From: Bacteroidota bacterium
GTDB lineage: Bacteria; Bacteroidota; Bacteroidia; Flavobacteriales; Flavobacteriaceae
Reading direction: 5' to 3'
DNA: 64,000 nucleotides
Assembly (NCBI GenBank): GCA_023446155.1
Contig: JAEXIT010000017.1
Coordinates: forward strand, 496,001 to 560,000
Position numbers and translations under genes: made by a program. The notes beneath the pieces are model-generated. The model searched no databases, was not told the DNA's origin, and was given only the letters and a program-made list of their open reading frames with translations. Every line of letters begins with the position of its first letter. The stretch's first letter is position 1. Positions 58,223 through 64,000 of the stretch are shown here, in pieces.

Positions 58223-58720
58223 ATGAAACTAATCACATTGTTACAAGAAGAGTTAGTGCAGGAAGCTGCTACAACCCGAAAAATGCTATCCATCGTGCCT
58301 ACCGAGAAATTAGACTGGCAGCTCCATCCGAAAAGTATGAAAATAGGAGTGTTGGCAGCGCACATCGCCGAACTAACGGCATGGGTAGAAATGGTACTGA
58401 CAACCAGTGAGCTTGATTTTGCCAACAATCCGTACCAACCGAAAGAAGTGAAAAGCACGGCTGAGTTACTGGAGTTTTTCGAAGAGTCGCTTGAAAAAGG
58501 AAGAAAAGCACTGGAAGATAATGATGAAGAAGAATTCTGGGAAGAATGGACGCTGCGCAACGGAGATCAGATTTATAAAACCTCATCCAAATACGAGGTG
58601 ATTCGGATGTGTTATTGTCAGATCGTACACCACCGTGCCCAATTGGGCGTTAATTTACGTTTGTTGAACATTCCGATTCCGGGAAGTTATGGGCCAAGTG
58701 CCGATGAGGTGATGATGTAA
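58223..58720 (+). CDS. DinB family protein
   Basis: A 165-residue four-helix-bundle protein. Start at 58223 (MKLITLLQEELVQEAATTRKML) puts the first helix at the N-terminus; the track of the frame upstream to 58184 is not family-like. Metal-site histidines fit LGVLAAHIAEL (near residue 50; here KIGVLAAHIAEL) and YCQIVHHRAQLGVNLRLL (about 130-147). The body matches the DinB-like group used in thiol-dependent detoxification or metal-dependent hydrolysis. A terminator follows. Its upstream neighbour is a WYL regulator. Confidence 0.92.
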   Translation: MKLITLLQEELVQEAATTRKMLSIVPTEKLDWQLHPKSMKIGVLAAHIAELTAWVEMVLTTSELDFANNPYQPKEVKSTAELLEFFEESLEKGRKALEDNDEEEFWEEWTLRNGDQIYKTSSKYEVIRMCYCQIVHHRAQLGVNLRLLNIPIPGSYGPSADEVMM

Positions 58721-58754
58721 GGTTTTTATAAACCAACAAATGCTATGAATAACT

Positions 58755-58783
58755 AAAGCGCCCGAACTAAGGGCGCTTTTTTT
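58755..58783. terminator. Terminator between the DinB gene and the M60-like gene
   Basis: AAAGCGCCC / GGGCGCTTT stem with a 7-base loop and seven T on +; on the - strand the T run is short. Confidence 0.85.
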
Positions 58784-58822
58784 ATGTCGGAACTGAAGAA
58801 TCAGATTTGAAAAATATACCGT

Positions 58823-61800
58823 TTAATTGCGGTTTACCATTATTTTATGAGTAACCTTCGAATGGTCACTGCGTTCCAGAATTATAAGATATAAACCGGC
58901 AGGAAGATTGCCGACAGTAATGTTGGTACTGGATTTTATACGGAATCGCTTAACGATTTGACCATTTGTAGAGATCATCGTTCCTTTTTTGAAAGTAGTA
59001 TCTGTAAGGGTAAGGGTGATGTTGTTTTTTGCCGGATTCGGATAGATTGAAACACCCTCTTCTTTGACCATAGGCGCACTTTCGGGATTTTCTATTCCTA
59101 GAGTTGGAGGATTCCTTTTCGAAATTACCGGCATTCGGGTTCCGTCGGATCCAACCGCATAAATAGTAACTGCCTCTTCCGGGAAAAGGACCATAGTGGT
59201 TTTGTTGGTAGCATCGCCAGTTGCAAAAGTTGTGATAAAAAGAACGTCGTTATTAATGTCGATGGTTTCAAAAGCCACTGCATTTTTCCAGACTGTATGA
59301 GCTATTTTATAATAGGTTTTTCCGGGAATTGAAGTGGAATCGATCGTAAATCCGGTATTGGGAACTCCTTCGACCGTTAAATTGTTTTTATACATGAAAA
59401 GGTTTCGCGCAGTAATATAATGTAGTACGGGAGATTGCGGCTCAGGGTAATTTTTACTGGCAATGTAGGCCTTTGTGGCGTCAATATCGGCCTGTGTAAT
59501 GGTAATTCTGGCTGAAGTATAATCGCCAACTACGGCATCAAACGGGATCAAAAATCCGGTTTTGGTGAAAAATTTGGTTAAGTCTTGTTGTACCGCATCG
59601 CTTACAAACTTTACAAAATTCATAATCTGCTGACCATTATTGTAATTGGTCGTGCTGTTTCGAATCGTTTGGGCGGTGATGCCAAGCCAGTTTGCATAGT
59701 CGGTATTGCCCGTTATATTTTTGTTGGCCATTACCTGTTCCAGGGTTGGCGCGTTCACTCCGGCACCGGCAATAGCGTAATAAAGTTGTAGCTGCCAGAA
59801 GGGAATTAACCGTGCAAAAAGATTATAAGAATTGGGATAACTCATAAGGTTTTGCCTTTTCCGCCCGATTTCGTTATGACAAATATTATAGAGATTACCG
59901 GTGAGAAAAGCCCCCATATAGTTATCATTTTGTGTCTCCAGACGGGTTAATTTTGAAGTACCCAAGACATAAGAGGCATAAGCCGAATAAATATTGTTGG
60001 TAACCTCGGTGGTCCCGGTCCATTTTAGTCCGTTTAAAATCTGATTCAGATGCCCGAGCTCGTGTGAAATTCCCCATAAATCCATTTTTTTTACTGCTGT
60101 GAGTGCTTCTTCATTCCAGCTGAGATCATAATGCGCATAATGATTAATAGCATAATAACCCCCTTTCGATTCTACCCACCCAAACATTTTATTCCGCGGA
60201 ACAAGATTGTATTTTACTAAGCCCATATGATAAAATTGCAATTTTACAATCGAATCCCATTTTTGCAGTAATTCTTTTCCGGTAAAAAGGGCGTTGTTCT
60301 GTAATGCAATTTTGTCTATGTTTAAGGTGATGTAGTTGCCTACCATGTCTATTTTCGGATAAAGCCGGTAATTAACCAGTGTTTCCAGCCATTCGGCAAA
60401 GGAATAATTGTCATAAGTCAGGAATCCGTTTACTCCTCCGGTTACAATATTAATGGCGACAGGAGGTAGGTCAGAGGCATTACTATAGTAGTCAATGTAT
60501 GCAAGTCCGTTATTGGTAACGGTAAACTTGTTTAGTCCGGGTTTAAGGGGATACTGACTTTCGGTACCGGATTCCTCATCGTCAAAGTCCTTTATTTTTA
60601 AAGAAATGCCTCCCTGCGAAATGTCATAGTCGGAAACAAATACGATTGCGATATCATTGTTTTTAAAGGCAATACCCGTTGGATTCTGATACCGACTGTA
60701 TTGAAAACAGTTTCCTAAAATGGATTTTGTATGCCCTGTAGGAGGTATGGCGGCGTAGTGCTGCAGTCTGAATTTTTTGCGATATAAATTGTGGAATAAA
60801 CGTTGTGCCAGTGCTTTGAAAAAGGGAACGGAAATAGTATCGATAGCCGTTTCGGTGACACCCGGTTGTAATTCAGAACACAAGGCATCTGTAAAAATAG
60901 TTTGATAGCTGCCTCCGTTTTCTCGTTTTTGATAAAACTCGATTTCTGCAGCACTTGCAAAATTGTTGAAACTACTTAATACGGTTATTCGAACTTGTGC
61001 CGGATTGAGAAAACTGTCTGGAAATCGGATGATGGATTTCGCGTTTCGCAATTCACAATCGTATGTTTCGACGAGCGTCTGAAAAGTACCGGTTGCAGTC
61101 CGGGCTTCCACTTTGATACGGCCAAAAACGCCATTTTTGTTACCATCCTGTCTTGGGTGGTAAATAATATAATCCATTTTGTCGACCGTAGTAAAATCAT
61201 ATGTAAGCGTATAAGGTAGGCTTCTGTTATTGTAATTGGAGTGATAAAGCGTGTTTAGATCGCCATCGTATGATTTATTGATGTTGCTTCCGGATTGAAA
61301 GCTGGAAGCGACAGCATGGGCAACCGGTAATTTTAAATCGCCTAGTTGCGCCACCCAGGCCGGTTCGACAGTGAAAACATCCGGTGTGGTAACGATTTTG
61401 GGTTGTGGCGAATAAAAAGCCATTTCGGCAACACTGGAAAAATTATTATAAGCCGATTTTACGACAAACCGAATAGCACTGGGATTGTCGATACCGGTAC
61501 CGGGTAAATGGAGTGTTTTTATGGCTTTGGTTTGTTGCCAGTCTACAGTAGTGAGCAGTTGATAGGTAAACGGATAATCATTTGCGGCCCATATTTCAAC
61601 CTCACCCCATTGGCCATCTTGCGATTCGTCCTGTCTCGGGGTGTATACAATCGTGTCGATATTGGCTACGCGAGGGAAATAATAGTCCAGTGTATCGGGG
61701 ATCCCAATGGCATGCTGAGCCGAAAGGTATAAGGTATGGATGTCGTTGTCGTAACTCCTGGACGGGCGCGTGTTGTCGCTTGTAGGCCTTTTGGATCGCG

Positions 61801-61900
61801 CCGTATACGGTTTTATGGCGTAGGATTGTGCAGTTATTGTCGGAGGGTCAATGAGCAGCAATGTTAGGACAAGGGAAAGTGTAAAGTAAAACTCTTTCAT
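58823..61900 (-). CDS. M60-like metallopeptidase with discoidin-like repeats and T9SS sorting domain
   Basis: A 1025-residue secreted zinc peptidase. From the ATG at 61900 the protein opens with a signal peptide (MKEFYFTLSLVLTLLLIDPPTITAQS). Two F5/8-type C-like domains follow (around residues 30-160 and 195-325), each with YDND/YDGD, TLY and IVYTPRQDESQDG or IIYHPRQDGNKNG. Then comes the enhancin/M60 region with H613-E614-L-G-H617 and E632 in LKWTGTTEVTNN, typical of mucin- and glycoprotein-degrading peptidases. The end carries a T9SS type A sorting domain: SIYPNPAKNNITLTL, NLPAGLYLIILE. It should be secreted to the cell surface or outside. The start choice avoids nine extra residues without signal character. 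Confidence 0.92.
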   Translation of the reverse strand: MKEFYFTLSLVLTLLLIDPPTITAQSYAIKPYTARSKRPTSDNTRPSRSYDNDIHTLYLSAQHAIGIPDTLDYYFPRVANIDTIVYTPRQDESQDGQWGEVEIWAANDYPFTYQLLTTVDWQQTKAIKTLHLPGTGIDNPSAIRFVVKSAYNNFSSVAEMAFYSPQPKIVTTPDVFTVEPAWVAQLGDLKLPVAHAVASSFQSGSNINKSYDGDLNTLYHSNYNNRSLPYTLTYDFTTVDKMDYIIYHPRQDGNKNGVFGRIKVEARTATGTFQTLVETYDCELRNAKSIIRFPDSFLNPAQVRITVLSSFNNFASAAEIEFYQKRENGGSYQTIFTDALCSELQPGVTETAIDTISVPFFKALAQRLFHNLYRKKFRLQHYAAIPPTGHTKSILGNCFQYSRYQNPTGIAFKNNDIAIVFVSDYDISQGGISLKIKDFDDEESGTESQYPLKPGLNKFTVTNNGLAYIDYYSNASDLPPVAINIVTGGVNGFLTYDNYSFAEWLETLVNYRLYPKIDMVGNYITLNIDKIALQNNALFTGKELLQKWDSIVKLQFYHMGLVKYNLVPRNKMFGWVESKGGYYAINHYAHYDLSWNEEALTAVKKMDLWGISHELGHLNQILNGLKWTGTTEVTNNIYSAYASYVLGTSKLTRLETQNDNYMGAFLTGNLYNICHNEIGRKRQNLMSYPNSYNLFARLIPFWQLQLYYAIAGAGVNAPTLEQVMANKNITGNTDYANWLGITAQTIRNSTTNYNNGQQIMNFVKFVSDAVQQDLTKFFTKTGFLIPFDAVVGDYTSARITITQADIDATKAYIASKNYPEPQSPVLHYITARNLFMYKNNLTVEGVPNTGFTIDSTSIPGKTYYKIAHTVWKNAVAFETIDINNDVLFITTFATGDATNKTTMVLFPEEAVTIYAVGSDGTRMPVISKRNPPTLGIENPESAPMVKEEGVSIYPNPAKNNITLTLTDTTFKKGTMISTNGQIVKRFRIKSSTNITVGNLPAGLYLIILERSDHSKVTHKIMVNRN

Positions 61901-62269
61901 GGTATCGTAATTTCGAATTCTATACAAAGATCGATATAGTGTTGTACGAAGTCTTTATTACTTGAGGTAATGACTTGTTTGTGACTTTCTTTGTCTTTTT
62001 GAGAGTAAAAAATGGCGGTGAATCCGATTGGATGCGATACGGTGGAATGTATATAAAGGGGTAAAAAGATTGTTTGTAACACTTTGTGATAAAATAGATA
62101 ATTATTATAAAAACCTTAAAACGATTGCTTTTTTGTTAGAAAAAACAGTTAAAGATTTGTTTTACTGTTATGATTTTAAATAGAATTAGTAAATTGCACG
62201 GCATATACAGGATGATTTCTCTCCTCATAAGAAGGAATATCAGATCACTAAACCAACACTATTTTTACC
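61901..62269. other. Intergenic region between the divergent M60-like and rocD genes
   Basis: 369 bases without a supported gene. A frame of 61 codons on the - strand (61897-62082) overlaps the start of the peptidase gene and has no recognisable content, so I do not call it. Promoters for both genes should lie here, but no full TAnnTTTG box with a -33 TTG was found; a weak match near 62075 (GTTTGTAAC) is not convincing. Confidence 0.6.
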
Positions 62270-63514
62270 ATGTCAGTTTTAGAAAAAATCAATTCTGCCG
62301 AAGCAATTGCTCTGGAAGATAAATACGGAGCGCATAATTATCATCCGCTTCCGGTAGTATTAAGCAAAGGGGAGGGTGTTTTTGTCTGGGATGTGGAAGG
62401 TAAGAAGTATTATGACTTTTTATCGGCCTACTCAGCCGTAAACCAGGGACATTGTCATCCGAAAATCGTTTCCGCGATGATCGAACAGGCGCAAACCTTA
62501 ACATTGACATCAAGAGCATTTTATAATGATAAACTGGGTGCTTATGAAAAATTTGTAACCGGTTATTTCGGATTCGATAAAGTGCTGCCGATGAATACCG
62601 GAGCCGAAGCTGTGGAAACCGCTTTAAAATTATGCCGTAAATGGGCGTATGAAAAAAGAGGTATTCCGGAAAATCAGGCGCAGATCATTGTTTGTGAAAA
62701 CAATTTCCACGGAAGAACCACTACGATTATCTCTTTTTCGAACGACGAAAATGCCCGCAAGAATTTCGGGCCGTATACGGAAGGATTTATCCGTATTCCT
62801 TACGATGACATTGCCGCGCTGGAAAACGCGCTTAAATCGAATAAAAACATAGCAGGATTCCTTGTGGAACCTATTCAAGGGGAAGCGGGAGTGTATGTGC
62901 CTGCCGAGGGCTATCTTGCCAAAGCAAAAGAATTGTGTGAAGCGCACAAGGCCCTTTTTATTGCCGATGAGGTGCAGACGGGTATTGCACGTACCGGAAA
63001 ATTGCTGGCGGTACAACACGAAAACGTACAACCGGACATTTTGATTCTTGGAAAAGCATTGTCGGGAGGAGCCTATCCGGTTTCGGCAGTATTGGCAAAT
63101 GACGCGATTATGAATGTGATCAAACCGGGACAACACGGATCTACTTTTGGAGGAAATCCGGTAGCAGCAGCAGTAGCTATTGCAGCGCTTACTGTTGTCG
63201 AGGAGGAGCAATTGGCTGCCAATGCCGAAAAATTAGGAGCGCTGTTCCGGGCTAAAATGAACGACTATATTGCCGAAAGTTCCATCTGTACTTTAGTGCG
63301 CGGAAAAGGACTTTTAAACGCGATAGTGATCAACGATACGGAAGAAAGTGATACGGCTTGGAACATCTGTATGGCACTACGCGATAACGGTCTTTTGGCA
63401 AAGCCAACCCATGGAAATATCATCCGTTTTGCACCGCCTTTGGTGATGAACGAAGAGCAGTTGTTGGACTGTGTTCGCATCATAACAACCACTCTGAAAC
63501 AATTCGAAAAGTAA
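62270..63514 (+). CDS. rocD: Ornithine--oxo-acid transaminase
   Basis: PLP enzyme that moves the delta-amino group of ornithine to 2-oxoglutarate, giving glutamate semialdehyde, in arginine and ornithine breakdown. The 414-residue class III aminotransferase is full length. Seen: NYHPLPVVLSKGEGVFVWDVEGKKYYDFLSAYSAVNQGH, VLPMNTGAEAVETALKLCRKW, NFHGRTTTIISFS, FLVEPIQGEAGV, the PLP aspartate in LFIADEVQTGIARTGK, the PLP lysine in LILGKALSGGAYPVSAVLA, and QHGSTFGGNPVAAAVAIAAL. The YSAVNQGH sequence fits ornithine aminotransferase rather than acetylornithine or GABA aminotransferase. Confidence 0.96.
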   Translation: MSVLEKINSAEAIALEDKYGAHNYHPLPVVLSKGEGVFVWDVEGKKYYDFLSAYSAVNQGHCHPKIVSAMIEQAQTLTLTSRAFYNDKLGAYEKFVTGYFGFDKVLPMNTGAEAVETALKLCRKWAYEKRGIPENQAQIIVCENNFHGRTTTIISFSNDENARKNFGPYTEGFIRIPYDDIAALENALKSNKNIAGFLVEPIQGEAGVYVPAEGYLAKAKELCEAHKALFIADEVQTGIARTGKLLAVQHENVQPDILILGKALSGGAYPVSAVLANDAIMNVIKPGQHGSTFGGNPVAAAVAIAALTVVEEEQLAANAEKLGALFRAKMNDYIAESSICTLVRGKGLLNAIVINDTEESDTAWNICMALRDNGLLAKPTHGNIIRFAPPLVMNEEQLLDCVRIITTTLKQFEK

Positions 63515-63543
63515 AAAATAATTTAGAATATTGTTTACGGTTT

Positions 63544-63569
63544 AAAAGCAGCTTTCGGGCTGCTTTTTT
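63544..63569 (+). terminator. Terminator after rocD
   Basis: AAAAGCAGC / GCTGCTTTT stem with a 6-base loop and six T, 30 bases past the rocD stop. Confidence 0.85.
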
Positions 63570-63659
63570 ATTGGAATGAGGGGAGAGAATAAGTTCGGGG
63601 TTCCGAAAAGAAGAGGGAAGCGAAAGTTTACTATTTTTGAAGAAACTAAAACAAGTGAT

Positions 63660-63842
63660 ATGAAAACAATGTACATACTGTTGTTTTTCGGAATGGGGGG
63701 CTGGGCCTTGTACGAACAAACACAACCCAATCCGAACATCTGGGTGCAGATAGTGGCGGTGGTAATTTTCTTTTACGGGATGATGAAGCTGATGGAAAAA
63801 GTGCCGGGTAAAAATCAGGAAGAGGAGGAAGATGATGTTTAA
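63660..63842 (+). CDS. Small membrane protein, 60 residues
   Basis: From ATG 63660 the protein is MKTMYILLFFGMGGWALYEQ, a short loop, a second hydrophobic stretch IWVQIVAVVIFFYGMMKLME and an acidic tail NQEEEEDDV. The longer frame from 63576 has a basic head that does not look like the same protein. It overlaps the start of the Smr-family gene by eight bases, and in Flavobacteria a small membrane gene of this kind commonly stands just before the Smr gene. Function unknown. Confidence 0.78.
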   Translation: MKTMYILLFFGMGGWALYEQTQPNPNIWVQIVAVVIFFYGMMKLMEKVPGKNQEEEEDDV

Positions 63843-64000
63843 TATAGGCGACCATGTCGCGGCACTGGACGAGGATATCAGTGGCGTGGTGAAAGAAGTG
63901 AAAAAGGATCAGGTTTTGGTGGAAACTAGCGATGGTTTTTTGATGACATTTTTTGTCAACGAGATTATTAAAATGGATAAATCCAGTAAGTTAGATGTTT
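63835..64000 (+). CDS. Smr/MutS2-like protein, N-terminal part only (runs off the window)
   Basis: The first 55 codons of a gene that continues past the window. The visible part, MFNIGDHVAALDEDISGVVKEVKKDQVLVETSDGFLMTFFVNEIIK, matches the N-terminal small beta domain of the Smr-family proteins of Bacteroidota (about 180 residues; related to the MutS2 tail). The Smr domain itself, with its predicted nuclease motif, would be beyond 64000. Two adjacent ATGs (63832 and 63835) are possible; I chose the second because the family starts with a single methionine. Overlaps the small membrane gene by eight bases. Confidence 0.7.
   Translation, partial: MFNIGDHVAALDEDISGVVKEVKKDQVLVETSDGFLMTFFVNEIIKMDKSSKLDV

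Noticed and set aside
61897..62082. Small gene on the - strand upstream of the M60-like gene
   Set aside because: It overlaps the peptidase start, has no clear start context and no recognisable content.

Overview
The window looks like chromosomal DNA of a member of the Flavobacteriaceae (Flavobacterium or a close relative; phylum Bacteroidota). This rests on the fused SecDF, the TAnnTTTG-type -7 promoter boxes, a type IX secretion (T9SS) sorting domain, many Bacteroidota-only gene families (BT_3928-like DoxX protein, DUF6048, DUF6452, DUF6146, TIGR02757, DUF1599) and moderate-to-low GC. No rRNA, tRNA or CRISPR array was seen.

Layout. 1-8.6 kb: end of asparagine synthetase, gyrB, mdh, secDF, an ExbB/ExbD-type pair and a secreted carbohydrate-hydrolase-like protein, all on +. 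8.7-16.9 kb: a secreted unknown, tpiA with a TlpA-like thioredoxin, an orphan peptide/nickel-type ABC permease, a DoxX protein and DUF1599 on -; folP and a lipoprotein on +; rlmH on -. 16.5-20.8 kb: a response regulator and an overlapping YaiO/GT2/HEAT set that looks like an exopolysaccharide synthesis and export module. 21.1-25.5 kb: an AT-rich accessory island with a Zorya-like anti-phage operon (MotA-like ZorA, MotB/OmpA-like ZorB, HNH protein resembling ZorE), an XRE regulator, a CpXC protein and a cluster of palindromic repeats. zorA carries an in-frame TGA at codon 108.

25.5-47.9 kb is mostly housekeeping: TIGR02757, lolD-like ABC ATPase, msrA, small membrane and lipoproteins, a serC/serA cluster, acyl-CoA reductase divergent from a ferredoxin, ychF, topoisomerase IV (parE-parC), TerC, murQ, a ZIP transporter and two SAM methyltransferases. 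48.1-51.5 kb is a second accessory locus: a 583-residue lipoprotein with a glycine-rich linker and a C-terminal domain with Tae4-amidase features, a small Tai4-like lipoprotein as probable immunity gene, a frameshifted second immunity copy, and a chimeric truncated paralogue of the toxin's N-terminal domain. No type VI secretion gene is in the window. 51.5-64 kb: lipoproteins and outer-membrane proteins, rlmD, a lone histidine kinase, DUF1697, a WYL regulator, DinB, a large M60-like metallopeptidase with T9SS tail, ornithine aminotransferase, and the start of an Smr-family gene.

The two places most worth attention are the Zorya-like island with its broken or recoded zorA, and the lipoprotein-anchored amidase toxin/immunity array. 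A family of near-perfect palindromes (core ACCTGACAGGTTTT...AAAACCTGTCAGGT) occurs five times between genes. Statements about families come from recognition of motifs by eye; no database search was run.
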